From Tenuifilum sp040752515 (GTDB lineage: Bacteria > Bacteroidota > Bacteroidia > Bacteroidales > Tenuifilaceae): 64,000 nt of DNA. Under the pieces are notes generated by a model, which ran no database searches, had not been told where the DNA came from, and was given only the letters and a program-made list of their open reading frames with translations. Positions within the stretch are counted from its first letter, which is position 1; each line of letters opens with the position of its first letter. The translations under genes were made by a program, and so were the position numbers. Below are positions 1 through 9,056 of the stretch, piece by piece. The stretch covers positions 1 to 64,000 of the forward strand of contig JBFMGQ010000002.1 of NCBI GenBank assembly GCA_040752515.1, given 5' to 3'.

Positions 1-100
1 CAGGGACAACTTCAACTATTGTTTTGAGGGGGGAGGTCTCTTTTTAGTAATGAATTTTAATATCTGATTATCATGCATTTATTGGCGCAAGACCCAATAT

Positions 101-1555
101 TTGCATTTTAGTCGGACAATAGTGATTGAAAAAGAAAAATTAGAAGCCTTGCTTTCCTCCCAGGTGATTGAAACAGAACTACCTTTGAACGAGCAGATAG
201 ATGGAATAATATCCACAACCTCGTATAAGGTTTTTGAACGGACTTTTAGGGTTGATAAGAGCTACCTTGTGGGAATTGTTAAGGATGATAATCTTTTGGG
301 AGGAATAATTGTAATTCAAACCCAAGAGTCAGAGCCTATTGATACACAGTTTTTGAGCAGAATATCATCAATTGTTGCCACTGCTATCGACTTCAGTAAA
401 GTTACTCTGACGTTGAGCCAAAAGGTTGATGAACTCAAAAAACAGCTATCGGAAAAGTATGAATTGCTTTCATACATTAACCATAGCATAAGAACACCAT
501 TAAACTCAATTATTGGATTTAGCAGCATGCTCGATTTTACAGAGTTGGATAAATCGTTGCAAAACCAATACCTTAAAATCATTCAAAACCAGAGCAAATG
601 GCTTTTAGACCTTACCAACGAACTTCAGGATTTTATAAGAATTAGCACCGGTTCACTCACCATTATCAAAGCTAAGCAGAATCTTAACGACTTTTTTGAT
701 GAGCTCAAAGTTACCGTTAATTCCAAATTGGGATTGCTAGAATATTACAATCTCAAAGTGAATTTTAGTATTCCAGATAATACTGACTTTTTAGAACTTT
801 ACATCGACTCGGGTAGATTATTACAGGCGTTAACCATTTATTGTAACCAATTCATTAAATTTGTTCAAACCGGAAGTATTTCAATAGGTTATACCATTGA
901 TAACGATAAAATTGAAATATTCATTTGTGAAGAAGAATCGACAATTGATTCAAAAATCAGAAGTTTAGTAGCCGAGGATTTGAATGCCTTGCTTAATGGC
1001 AACTATACTCACTCATCGCATTTCAACATATTGTTAGCAAATAAGCTATTATCCTTGCTAGGCGGTGAGGTTGCAATTTCCAACGACGGTAAATTAAAGT
1101 TTGAGGTTAAGCTGGGCTTAATTGCCAGTGATGAACAACCATTTACCGATGAAATAAGCGAAGAACAAGCCATTAAAAAAGTTGACTTTAAAAATAACGT
1201 AGTTTTAATTGTTGAAGATGAGGAGGTTAACTACTTAATTCTTAATGAACTGCTTACTGCTTGGGGGATTTCGACCATTTGGGCAAGGAATGGTAAAGAA
1301 GCGGTAGAGCTGGTGAACTCGCTAAAACAAGGCATCAACCTTATACTCATGGATATCCGAATGCCCGTAATGGATGGTTATGCTGCAACCATGGAAATTA
1401 AGCAAATAAATTCTTTAATACCAGTTGTTGCTCAAACTGCTTTTTCTGCGCCACAGGAACGGTTAAAAGCACAAGCAGCAGGCTGCAATGGTTATATCAC
1501 AAAACCAATTGATCCCGGTATTTTACATCATGTTCTGGAGATGTATTTAACCTAA
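101..1555 (+). CDS. Hybrid sensor histidine kinase-like protein with degenerate ATPase domain
   Basis: A 484-residue soluble protein when read from a TTG at 101. Residues 50-100 look like the C-terminal part of a GAF sensor domain and are followed by a coiled segment. The HisKA H-box is intact (NHSIRTP, His128). The receiver at 366-484 keeps its key residues: acidic pocket around Asp373, phospho-Asp418 in LMDIRMP, Thr446 and Lys468. The ATPase region (230-340) is eroded. The N-box reads RLLQALTIYCNQFIKF, with Gln where the usual Asn sits, and no DxGxG or GxGLGL motif is visible. It may therefore not bind ATP. The start is uncertain because a full GAF N-terminus is missing and an ATG at 73 lies one frame away. 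No partner gene is adjacent. The family call is firm; catalytic activity is doubtful. Confidence 0.8.
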   Translation: MHFSRTIVIEKEKLEALLSSQVIETELPLNEQIDGIISTTSYKVFERTFRVDKSYLVGIVKDDNLLGGIIVIQTQESEPIDTQFLSRISSIVATAIDFSKVTLTLSQKVDELKKQLSEKYELLSYINHSIRTPLNSIIGFSSMLDFTELDKSLQNQYLKIIQNQSKWLLDLTNELQDFIRISTGSLTIIKAKQNLNDFFDELKVTVNSKLGLLEYYNLKVNFSIPDNTDFLELYIDSGRLLQALTIYCNQFIKFVQTGSISIGYTIDNDKIEIFICEEESTIDSKIRSLVAEDLNALLNGNYTHSSHFNILLANKLLSLLGGEVAISNDGKLKFEVKLGLIASDEQPFTDEISEEQAIKKVDFKNNVVLIVEDEEVNYLILNELLTAWGISTIWARNGKEAVELVNSLKQGINLILMDIRMPVMDGYAATMEIKQINSLIPVVAQTAFSAPQERLKAQAAGCNGYITKPIDPGILHHVLEMYLT

Positions 1556-1570
1556 TGCAGGCTAATTATC

Positions 1571-1578
1571 TATTTTTG
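1571..1578 (+). promoter_or_regulatory. -7 element upstream of pepP
   Basis: TATTTTTG matches the Bacteroidota -7 consensus TAnnTTTG and lies 26 bases before the ATG at 1605, giving a short leader. No clear TTG -33 element is placed at the usual distance. Confidence 0.5.
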
Positions 1579-1604
1579 CATATCGAAACTAATTTTATCA
1601 TAGT

Positions 1605-3386
1605 ATGAGCTCAACCATTCAAGATAGGTTAGGCCTGCTCCGAAAGCAAATGAAAAAGGCCAATATTGATGCCTATATTGTTCACCATAGCGATCCTCAC
1701 CTTAGCGAGTATATTCCCGATTACTGGAAGGAGCGTGAATGGCTTTCGGGTTTCACAGGTTCGGCAGGAACGCTTGTGGTTACCCTAAAAAATGCAGCCC
1801 TTTGGACTGATTCAAGGTATTTCATACAGGCCGAAATGCAGCTGAGCAATACGGGCATAGAGCTTTGCCGATTAGGAATGCCCGAAACGCCAGATATTCA
1901 ATCGTGGCTAGCTCTTTATTTAAAGCCCAACTCTACTGTTGCTTGTAATGGTTTACTCATTTCTTTATCGAATCAAAGGATTTTGAGCGAGAGCTTAAAA
2001 GCCAAAAAGTTTAAGGTTAAATTCGATAGTGATTTGGTTGGGAAGGTTTGGGACGATAGACCGCCAATCCCTAAACAGAAAATTTTTATTCATCCAAATG
2101 AATATGCTAGGGTTACAGTTCAGGAGAAGCTGGGAAGAATTCGAAAGGAGCTTTTGGTTCGGAATGCCACAGCATATCTGATGTGTGCCCTCGATGAAAT
2201 ATGTTGGACTTTTAACCTTAGGGGTTCCGATATATTGTATAACCCTGTATTCCTTGCCTATGCAATTGTAGAGGATGATAAAGCAACACTGTATATTGAT
2301 GAAGCCAAGCTAACCGAGCAAGTCCTTCAATTTCTTGCCGATGAGCAGGTATCGGTTAAGCCCTACAATAAGATTTTCGACAGGTTAACAAAGCTTAAAA
2401 AGGGCGATAGGTTGGTTTTAGACCCTGCTAAGGTTAATTACACAATCTATTCCAAAATACCTTCCAATTCAAAAATTATTGAGTCAACTGGGTTAGCAAC
2501 TTTAATTAAGGCACGCAAACAACCTGCTGAGATTGAGGGCATAAACGAAGCCATGGTTCAGGATGGCATTGCCATGGTTGAATTCCTCTACTGGTTGGAA
2601 AAAAATGTTTCGTCGGGAACAATTACTGAGATTTCAGTTGCAGCTAAACTTCTGGAGTTACGGAGCCAGCGTAAAAATTTTGTTAGTGAGAGTTTTGGGA
2701 GCATTGTTGGCTATGCCGACCATGGAGCAATTGTGCACTACAGTGCAACCCCAGAAACTAATTATACTCTAAAGCCTGAAGGTTTCCTCTTAGTTGATTC
2801 CGGAGGACAATACCTTAACGGCACTACCGATATAACCCGCACCATTCACCTTGGCAACCCTACTGCTGAAGAAAAACGCGATTATACTTTAGTCCTACAG
2901 GGGATGATTCGCCTTTCGATGGCCAGATTTCCGAAAGGAACTCGTGGTTCACAACTCGATACTTTTGCCCGCATGGCATTGTGGAGTCAAGGTTTGAACT
3001 ACGGGCATGGAACAGGTCATGGTGTTGGTTACTTTTTGAACGTTCATGAGGGGCCGCAACAAATTAGGCCTGAAAACTATTTACCTATTGAGCCTGGTAT
3101 GGTTATGTCCAATGAGCCTGGCCTTTACAGGCCCAATTCCTATGGCATAAGAGTTGAAAACCTAATTGTTTGCGTTGACGATGAAACTAACGATTTCGGC
3201 TCATTTCTGCGTTTCGATACCCTAACCCTTTGCCCAATTGATACCAAGGCTATTGACCTTGATATGTTAACCGTTCAGGAGCGAGAATGGTTAAACCATT
3301 ACCATCAGCTGGTTTACTTAAAGTTGTCGCCACACCTGCCAACAGAGCATGAAAAATGGCTAAAGGAAATTACCAAACCCTTATAG
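1605..3386 (+). CDS. pepP: Xaa-Pro aminopeptidase (M24B family)
   Basis: Cleaves the N-terminal residue of peptides whose second residue is proline. At 593 residues this is the long, three-domain form related to eukaryotic XPNPEP1: two creatinase-like N-terminal domains (about 1-310) and a C-terminal pita-bread catalytic domain. Metal ligands are visible: Asp398 in VDSGG, Asp409 in TTDITRT, His472 in HGTGHG, then Glu in SNEPGLY and Glu in GIRVEN. There is no signal peptide, so it is probably cytoplasmic and finishes peptide breakdown begun by the exported peptidases in this window. It stands alone between a -7 element and a strong terminator. Confidence 0.93.
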   Translation: MSSTIQDRLGLLRKQMKKANIDAYIVHHSDPHLSEYIPDYWKEREWLSGFTGSAGTLVVTLKNAALWTDSRYFIQAEMQLSNTGIELCRLGMPETPDIQSWLALYLKPNSTVACNGLLISLSNQRILSESLKAKKFKVKFDSDLVGKVWDDRPPIPKQKIFIHPNEYARVTVQEKLGRIRKELLVRNATAYLMCALDEICWTFNLRGSDILYNPVFLAYAIVEDDKATLYIDEAKLTEQVLQFLADEQVSVKPYNKIFDRLTKLKKGDRLVLDPAKVNYTIYSKIPSNSKIIESTGLATLIKARKQPAEIEGINEAMVQDGIAMVEFLYWLEKNVSSGTITEISVAAKLLELRSQRKNFVSESFGSIVGYADHGAIVHYSATPETNYTLKPEGFLLVDSGGQYLNGTTDITRTIHLGNPTAEEKRDYTLVLQGMIRLSMARFPKGTRGSQLDTFARMALWSQGLNYGHGTGHGVGYFLNVHEGPQQIRPENYLPIEPGMVMSNEPGLYRPNSYGIRVENLIVCVDDETNDFGSFLRFDTLTLCPIDTKAIDLDMLTVQEREWLNHYHQLVYLKLSPHLPTEHEKWLKEITKPL

Positions 3387-3395
3387 GAAATAAAG

Positions 3396-3424
3396 AAGGC
3401 TGTCGGTTTCCGACAGCCTTTTAA
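3396..3424. terminator. Bidirectional terminator between pepP and yjbQ
   Basis: An 11-bp perfect stem, AAGGCTGTCGG at 3396-3406 and its complement at 3410-3420, with a TTT loop and flanking A/T runs. It lies between two convergent genes and can serve both. Confidence 0.85.
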
Positions 3425-3841
3425 CTATTCACCAATAATTTTAACCAGAACCCTTTTTCGTCGTTTGCCATCGAACTCGCCGTAAAAGATTTGCTCCCAT
3501 GGGCCAAAGTCGAGTTTGCCGTTAGTAACGGCAACCACAACCTCACGTCCCATAATGGTTCGTTTCAGGTGAGCATCGGCATTATCCTCAAACCCGTTGT
3601 GTTTGTATTGTGAGTAGGGTTTCTCGGGTGCAAGTTTTTCGAGCCATACCTCAAAGTCGTGATGTAAGCCGCTTTCGTCGTCGTTAATGAATACGCTCGA
3701 TGTGATATGCATGGCATTTACAAGGCATAACCCTTCCTTGATGCCGCTTTCGGCAAGGCATACTTCAACATCGCGGGTAATATTGACAAATTCACGTCGA
3801 TTGCGTGTTTCAAACCAAAGTTCTTTACGATACGATTTCAT
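3425..3841 (-). CDS. yjbQ: YjbQ / UPF0047 family protein
   Basis: A 138-residue single-domain protein of the YjbQ family, full length for the family. The conserved core is present: NAMHITSSVFIND, then a DNADAHLKRTIMG segment with the family His, then WEQIFYGEFDG near the C-terminus. Some members show weak thiamine-phosphate synthase activity, but the physiological role is unsettled, so none is asserted here. It is the last gene of the minus-strand nucleotide-sugar operon, 2 bp after the phosphoglucomutase stop, and ends at a strong terminator. A functional link to that operon is not evident. Confidence 0.88.
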   Translation of the reverse strand: MKSYRKELWFETRNRREFVNITRDVEVCLAESGIKEGLCLVNAMHITSSVFINDDESGLHHDFEVWLEKLAPEKPYSQYKHNGFEDNADAHLKRTIMGREVVVAVTNGKLDFGPWEQIFYGEFDGKRRKRVLVKIIGE

Positions 3842-3843
3842 AG

Positions 3844-5577
3844 CTATTTCAGGTTTAGCTCTGCCACTATGGCTTCAATCTTTTTATCGAGTTTTGCCAA
3901 CGCTGTATCGATGTTATCGTCAGCTTCCATTGTGCCTTTCACGCCTATGTAGAACTTAATTTTAGGCTCAGTTCCTGATGGACGAACCGATATTTTAGTG
4001 CCATCGGCAGTAATGAACTGCATAACATCGGATTTAGGCAGGTTTGTGTGCTTTTCCTTGCCGGTGTGAACATCAACAAAAACCTGATTTTGGTAATCGA
4101 TAATGGAGATTACCCTTGAGCCACCAATGGTTTGGGGTGGTTTGTTGCGGAATGTTTCCATCATCGCTTTAATTTCAGCTAAGCCATCGATTCCCTTTCG
4201 GGTTAGCGATATTAGGTGTTCCTTATACAGGCCGTAATTTCTATAAATATCGCTTAGAATATCGTAGAGGGTTTTATTCTGACTTTTAGCCCATGCTGCA
4301 ATTTCGGCGAACATGGCACAACTAATAACAGCATCTTTATCGCGGACAAAATCGCCATAAAGGTAACCGTAGCTTTCCTCGCCGCCGGCAATAAATTTCT
4401 TAACCCCTTCGTATTCACGAATTTTCTCGGCAATATACTTGAAACCGGTGAGCACTTCGTAGCAATCAACTCCAAAGCCATGGGCTATTGAGCTGATAAG
4501 GTCGGTGGTAACAATGGTTTTTACAGTAAATTCGTTACCGGTAATGCGGTTGTGCTCGTGCCACTTCATGAGAATGTAGTAAATAAGTATTGATGCCGCC
4601 TGGTTACCGTTTAGTAGTATAAACTCTCCGGTTGGTTTCCTGATACCAATTCCAACACGGTCGGCATCGGGGTCGGTGGCCATAGCTATCTCGGCATTTG
4701 TTGCAATAGCTTTATCAATTGCCATTTGCATTGTTGCCCGCTCTTCGGGATTAGGCGATGCAACCGTAGGAAAATTACCATCAACAACGCATTGCTCATC
4801 AACTGTAATAATGTTTTTAAAACCGAACTTTCGAAGTGCCATGGGCACTATGTTTACGCCAGTTCCGTGAATTGGAGTGTAAACTATCGGCATATCGCTA
4901 TACTTTTCAATAATATCGGGCGATAGCGATAGTGTTGAAAGTGTATTAAGGTAGATTTCATCAATCTCCTTGCCAATTTTAACGATCAGGTTGTCGTTGC
5001 CCTTGAAGCTAACCTGCTCAATACTTGAAATTGCCTTAACTTCATTGATTATCCCCTTGTCGTGGGGTGGAACAATTTGGCCACCATCTTCCCAGTAAAC
5101 CTTATAGCCGTTGTATTCCTTGGGATTATGCGATGCGGTTACAACAATACCGCATTGGCAATGGAAGGTTCTAATGGCAAAGCTAAGTTCAGGTGTTGGT
5201 CTAAGGGCATCGAAAAGGTAAACCTTAATACCATTTGCGCTTAAGACCTGCGAGGCTACATTAGCAAATAGGGTACTATTGTTGCGCGAGTCGTGTGCAA
5301 TGGCTGCACGTATTTCGGGTAAATGCTTAAAATTTTTTTTCAGGTAGTTGCACAATCCCTGAGTGGCCATGCCTACCGTGTAAATGTTCATTCTATTGGT
5401 TCCAACCCCCATTATGCCGCGCAGTCCTCCTGTACCAAACTCCAAATCGCAGTAAAATGATTCTGTAAGTTCCTTGGGGTCTTTCTCTATTAGCTGTGCT
5501 ACCTTTGCCCTTGTCTCCTCATCAAAGGGTGGGTTAAGCCATTGCTTGGCTTTTTCCATTATTGCCTTGTCAATCAT
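3844..5577 (-). CDS. Phosphoglucomutase / phosphomannomutase (alpha-D-phosphohexomutase)
   Basis: Interconverts hexose 1- and 6-phosphates and so supplies glucose 1-phosphate to RfbA in the same operon. At 577 residues it matches the long PgcA/PGM2-like subfamily. The four family signatures are present: the active-site phosphoserine loop TASHNP (Ser149), the Mg-binding loop DPDADR (302-307), the sugar-specificity loop GGEESYG (398-404) and the phosphate-binding loop RPSGTEPKIKF near 535. GEES in the third motif is typical of enzymes that accept glucose and mannose phosphates. It lies 12 bp downstream of rfbD and 2 bp upstream of yjbQ. Confidence 0.92.
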   Translation of the reverse strand: MIDKAIMEKAKQWLNPPFDEETRAKVAQLIEKDPKELTESFYCDLEFGTGGLRGIMGVGTNRMNIYTVGMATQGLCNYLKKNFKHLPEIRAAIAHDSRNNSTLFANVASQVLSANGIKVYLFDALRPTPELSFAIRTFHCQCGIVVTASHNPKEYNGYKVYWEDGGQIVPPHDKGIINEVKAISSIEQVSFKGNDNLIVKIGKEIDEIYLNTLSTLSLSPDIIEKYSDMPIVYTPIHGTGVNIVPMALRKFGFKNIITVDEQCVVDGNFPTVASPNPEERATMQMAIDKAIATNAEIAMATDPDADRVGIGIRKPTGEFILLNGNQAASILIYYILMKWHEHNRITGNEFTVKTIVTTDLISSIAHGFGVDCYEVLTGFKYIAEKIREYEGVKKFIAGGEESYGYLYGDFVRDKDAVISCAMFAEIAAWAKSQNKTLYDILSDIYRNYGLYKEHLISLTRKGIDGLAEIKAMMETFRNKPPQTIGGSRVISIIDYQNQVFVDVHTGKEKHTNLPKSDVMQFITADGTKISVRPSGTEPKIKFYIGVKGTMEADDNIDTALAKLDKKIEAIVAELNLK

Positions 5578-5589
5578 TTTATAATATTT

Positions 5590-6456
5590 TTATAGGTTAA
5601 ACCTTAAATATTCCTGTAAACATTTCATCAAACTCTGACGCCAGTGGGAAATTTCCACCTCAAGCAAGTTAGTGATTTTTTGCTTATTCAGCACGCTATA
5701 CTGTGGTCGAATGGCCTTGGTAGGGTAATCTTTTGTTGTAATTGGGACAATTTTTGTGCTTAGCCCAGCCTGTTTAATGATTTCGTATGCAAAGTCAAAC
5801 CAGCTGCAAACCCCTTGATTTGAGAAATGAAAAATTTCAGGAACAAATAAAATATCAGGTTTTTGGGCGATTTTAAGAATGGCAACGGCAAGGTCATTGG
5901 CAAGTGTAGGAGTTCCTGTTTGGTCAAAGACAACCCTTAACTCCGGGCGTTCACTCCCATACTTTAGCATGGTTTTCATGAAGTTATTTCCGTATGCCGA
6001 GTATAACCACGATGTTCTGATTACCATCGTATTCCCAATAGCCATAGCCAATTCTTCGCCTTTAAGCTTACTTTGACCGTAAACCGAAAGGGGATTTACC
6101 TTATCGGTTTCCAGGTAAGGTGTATTGCCCTTGCCATCGAAAACATAATCGGTGGAAATGTGTATTAGCTTGATATTCTTTAATTTGCATTGTTCTGCCA
6201 GGTTGGCTGGCGCTTGGGCATTGAGTGCATAGGCTTTCTCCCTTTCATCTTCAGCCCTATCGACTGCAGTGTATGCAGCACAGTTAACTACTATACTTGG
6301 TGAATACTTCTTAATGGCTGCTGCAACCGATTCTTTACTGCAGATGTCGGTTTCATCAATATCGGTGTAATAAAGATCTAAGGACTCAAAACCTTGCGAT
6401 TCCTTTTTAATAGCCGTCCCAAGTTGGCCGTTTGCCCCGGTTATAAGAACTCTCAT
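5590..6456 (-). CDS. rfbD: dTDP-4-dehydrorhamnose reductase
   Basis: Last step of dTDP-L-rhamnose synthesis: NADPH-dependent reduction of dTDP-4-keto-L-rhamnose. A 288-residue extended short-chain dehydrogenase with the N-terminal Rossmann motif ITGANGQLG, the STDYVFDG segment and the catalytic Tyr-Lys pair in YGQSKLKGE. Length is normal for RmlD. It starts 6 bp downstream of rfbC and is followed after 12 bp by the phosphoglucomutase gene, so it is clearly operonic. Confidence 0.93.
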   Translation of the reverse strand: MRVLITGANGQLGTAIKKESQGFESLDLYYTDIDETDICSKESVAAAIKKYSPSIVVNCAAYTAVDRAEDEREKAYALNAQAPANLAEQCKLKNIKLIHISTDYVFDGKGNTPYLETDKVNPLSVYGQSKLKGEELAMAIGNTMVIRTSWLYSAYGNNFMKTMLKYGSERPELRVVFDQTGTPTLANDLAVAILKIAQKPDILFVPEIFHFSNQGVCSWFDFAYEIIKQAGLSTKIVPITTKDYPTKAIRPQYSVLNKQKITNLLEVEISHWRQSLMKCLQEYLRFNL

Positions 6457-6462
6457 AACGAA

Positions 6463-7029
6463 TTAGTATGTTGAGCCAAATACAAAGTTTAGCTCGGCAT
6501 CTTTCAATGCCGGGTGGACATTATCCTTGGCCGATACAATGGCTTGTTCAGGCGAAACATGCCAATCGATGTCAATTTCAGGGTCATTGTAGCGAATACC
6601 CCTGTCGGCTTCGGGCTTGTAGTACTCATCGCATTTGTAATTCACTATGGCATAATCGCTCAACACTGCAAAACCATGTGCAAACCCTTTTGGTATTAAA
6701 AGCTGATACTTGTTCTCATCGGATAGTTCAATGCCGACCCATTGCCCAAAGGTGGGAGAATTCTTGCGGATATCAACGGCAACATCGAATATTCGGCCGC
6801 TTACCACCCTTACCAGTTTGGTTTGAGCGTATGGCGATAGCTGGTAATGCAAACCACGTATAACGCCTTTCCTTGAGTATGACTCGTTATCCTGAACAAA
6901 ATCGGTAACAATTCCTAATTTTTTAAGGGTATCGGCATTGTAGCTTTCAAAAAAGTAGCCCCGGTGATCATTGAAAACTTTAGGTTTTAAAATAAGCACA
7001 TCGGGAATACTGGTGGGTTCAAGAGTCAT
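6463..7029 (-). CDS. rfbC: dTDP-4-dehydrorhamnose 3,5-epimerase
   Basis: Epimerises C3 and C5 of dTDP-4-keto-6-deoxyglucose. A 188-residue cupin of normal RmlC length. Visible family features are FFESYN near the N-terminus, the catalytic His in LHYQLSP, the beta-barrel segment TKLVRVVSGRIFDVAVDIR and PKGFAHGF. It lies between rfbA (18 bp) and rfbD (6 bp) in one transcription unit. Confidence 0.94.
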   Translation of the reverse strand: MTLEPTSIPDVLILKPKVFNDHRGYFFESYNADTLKKLGIVTDFVQDNESYSRKGVIRGLHYQLSPYAQTKLVRVVSGRIFDVAVDIRKNSPTFGQWVGIELSDENKYQLLIPKGFAHGFAVLSDYAIVNYKCDEYYKPEADRGIRYNDPEIDIDWHVSPEQAIVSAKDNVHPALKDAELNFVFGSTY

Positions 7030-7047
7030 GGTACAATGTTTTTTATA

Positions 7048-7926
7048 TTAAAAGTATGCTTTCTCGTTAGCAATTCTAAAAAGGTATTGTCCATACTGGT
7101 TGTTAGCAAGTGCTTGTGCAAGTTTTAGGAGTTGATCCTTTGAAATAAATCCGTTGCGGAAGGCAATTTCTTCAAGGCATGCAATTTTCAAACCCTGTCT
7201 ATCCTCAATGGTTTGAATAAAATTTGATGCCTGAAGCAGGCTCTCGTGAGTTCCGGTATCGAGCCATGCCATGCCACGTCCCATGATTTTTAGGTTTAAC
7301 CGGCCCTCGTTTAGGTATAACCTGTTCAGGTCGGTTATTTCAAGTTCACCCCTTTTGGATGGTTTGAGCGATTTTGCCTTTACAACCACGTCGTTGCTGT
7401 AAAAGTAAAGACCTGTAACGGCAAAGTTTGATTTTGGATTCTCGGGTTTTTCCTCTAAACTAATTACCTTACCGGTTTCATCGAACTCAGCAACTCCATA
7501 ACGGTGGGGGTTTTTAACGTAGTATCCGAAAACAATTGCTCCATCATTAAGTTTGGCGCTTTCCTTTAGCAGTTCGCTAAGGTTACCACCATAGAAGATG
7601 TTATCGCCAAGTACTAAGCAAACACTATCGTTGCCAATAAAATCTTCACCAATGATAAAGGCTTGAGCTAAACCGTCGGGCGATGGCTGTATGGCATACT
7701 TTATATTTAATCCTAGCTGTGAGCCATCGCCAAAAAGATCATGGTAGAGGTGAATATCTTTTGGGGTTGATATTATTAGTATTTCCCTAATTCCGGCCAA
7801 CATTAACACCGAGAGGGGGTAGTATATCATTGGCTTATCGTAAATGGGGATGATTTGCTTTGAAATGCTTTTAGTGATGGGGTAAAGACGTGTTCCAGTT
7901 CCCCCTGCTAAGATTATTCCTTTCAT
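7048..7926 (-). CDS. rfbA: Glucose-1-phosphate thymidylyltransferase
   Basis: Makes dTDP-glucose from glucose 1-phosphate and dTTP, the entry step to dTDP-rhamnose. A 292-residue RmlA of standard length. The nucleotidyltransferase signature LAGGTGTRLYPIT and the following KQIIPIYDKPMIYYPLS segment are intact, as are LGDNIFYG (metal-binding Asp) and EEKPENPKS. A 91-bp gap separates it from the upstream uxs gene, the largest spacing in the operon; no clear internal promoter was identified there. Confidence 0.95.
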   Translation of the reverse strand: MKGIILAGGTGTRLYPITKSISKQIIPIYDKPMIYYPLSVLMLAGIREILIISTPKDIHLYHDLFGDGSQLGLNIKYAIQPSPDGLAQAFIIGEDFIGNDSVCLVLGDNIFYGGNLSELLKESAKLNDGAIVFGYYVKNPHRYGVAEFDETGKVISLEEKPENPKSNFAVTGLYFYSNDVVVKAKSLKPSKRGELEITDLNRLYLNEGRLNLKIMGRGMAWLDTGTHESLLQASNFIQTIEDRQGLKIACLEEIAFRNGFISKDQLLKLAQALANNQYGQYLFRIANEKAYF

Positions 7927-8017
7927 TTGTAATGGTTTTGATTATTTCAGGTTAATTATCCTTTCGCATAAAATACTCCACAAAGTTAAGTGTTGGGCTT
8001 GCTTTAACCAAAAAAGT

Positions 8018-8956
8018 TTACAGCTGTTGTTTAAAATATTCAATTGTTTTTCTCAATCCTGTATCAATATTCACCATGGGTTTCCATGTCGGTAGTATTT
8101 TGTTAGCATTTTCCATATCGGGTTTACGTTGCTTTGGATCATCGGGTGGGGCGGGTTTGAAGGTTACTACCGATTTGCTTCCTGTAAACTCTACTATTTT
8201 ATTAGCCAAATCAATTATTTTATACTCTTCGGGGTTGCCAATGTTCACAGGGCCTGTTACATTATCAGGGGTGTTCATCAACATTATTAGGGCGTCAATA
8301 AGGTCGTCAATATACATAAAGCTGCGGGTTTGAGAGCCATCACCATAAATGGTGATATTTTGGTTTGTAAGGGCTTGCACAATAAAGTTTGATATAACCC
8401 GGCCATCAGTAAGGCTCATTCTTGGGCCATAGGTATTGAAAATCCGTGCAATCTTAATGGATACATTATTCTGCATGTGATAGTTAACAAAAAGGGTTTC
8501 GGCGCATCTTTTTCCCTCATCGTAACATGCTCTAGGCCCTATAGGGTTTACATTACCCCAATAGTTTTCAGGCTGAGGATGTATTTCGGGGTCGCCATAC
8601 ACCTCACTGGTTGAAGCCTGTAATATTTTTGCTTTCACACGCTTGGCAAGCCCCAACATGTTTATTGCTCCCATTACCGATGTTTTAATCGTTTTAATAG
8701 GGTTTTGCTGATAGTAGATTGGCGATGCCGGACAAGCCAGATTATATATTTCGTCAACCTCGGCATAATAGGGAACCGTAACATCGTGGCGCACAAGTTC
8801 AAAGTAGGGATTGTTCAGTAAATGAACAATATTCTGCTTGCTTCCGCTAAAGTAGTTATCGAGGCATATAACTTCATTACCATCGGCAAGCAGGCGCTCG
8901 CAAAGGTGAGAGCCAATGAAACCTGCCCCGCCGGTTACCAAAATTCGTTTTCGCAT
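8018..8956 (-). CDS. uxs: UDP-glucuronate decarboxylase (UDP-xylose synthase type SDR)
   Basis: A 312-residue extended short-chain dehydrogenase that closely resembles eukaryotic UXS1 rather than RmlB. Distinctive segments are VTGGAGFIGSHL, NLACPASPIYYQQNP, LQASTSEVYGDPE, the NPIGPRACYDEGKR block with catalytic Tyr and Lys, and GDGSQTRSFMYIDDL. UXS converts UDP-glucuronate to UDP-xylose with bound NAD. Such genes are often labelled dTDP-glucose 4,6-dehydratase, which may mislead here because rfbB is absent. I prefer the ATG at 8956 over one at 8968, because the -7 element at 8978-8985 would leave almost no leader for the longer form. It is the first gene of the nucleotide-sugar operon. Confidence 0.85.
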   Translation of the reverse strand: MRKRILVTGGAGFIGSHLCERLLADGNEVICLDNYFSGSKQNIVHLLNNPYFELVRHDVTVPYYAEVDEIYNLACPASPIYYQQNPIKTIKTSVMGAINMLGLAKRVKAKILQASTSEVYGDPEIHPQPENYWGNVNPIGPRACYDEGKRCAETLFVNYHMQNNVSIKIARIFNTYGPRMSLTDGRVISNFIVQALTNQNITIYGDGSQTRSFMYIDDLIDALIMLMNTPDNVTGPVNIGNPEEYKIIDLANKIVEFTGSKSVVTFKPAPPDDPKQRKPDMENANKILPTWKPMVNIDTGLRKTIEYFKQQL

Positions 8957-8977
8957 GTTCAAAAGCATTTACTTTAC

Positions 8978-8985
8978 CAAAAGTA
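8978..8985 (-). promoter_or_regulatory. -7 element of the nucleotide-sugar operon
   Basis: Reads TACTTTTG on the minus strand, 22 bases before the ATG of uxs. It matches TAnnTTTG. A TTG at the expected -33 distance was not found. Confidence 0.45.
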
Positions 8986-9056
8986 AGCTATTTCGGCCAA
9001 ATTTGATATTAATCACCCAAACTTGTTGATATACATTTGAAAATAATTGGGTAAAT

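Noticed and set aside
3425..3841. Assigning YjbQ as a thiamine-phosphate synthase of the thiamine pathway
   Set aside because: The family activity is weak and disputed, and no thiamine gene is nearby.
6468..6863. 131-residue open frame on the plus strand opposite rfbC
   Set aside because: It is antisense to a well-conserved gene, with no promoter and no recognisable protein pattern.
8018..8956. Calling this gene rfbB (dTDP-glucose 4,6-dehydratase) to complete the rhamnose operon
   Set aside because: Its sequence blocks match UDP-xylose synthase (UXS1) and not RmlB.
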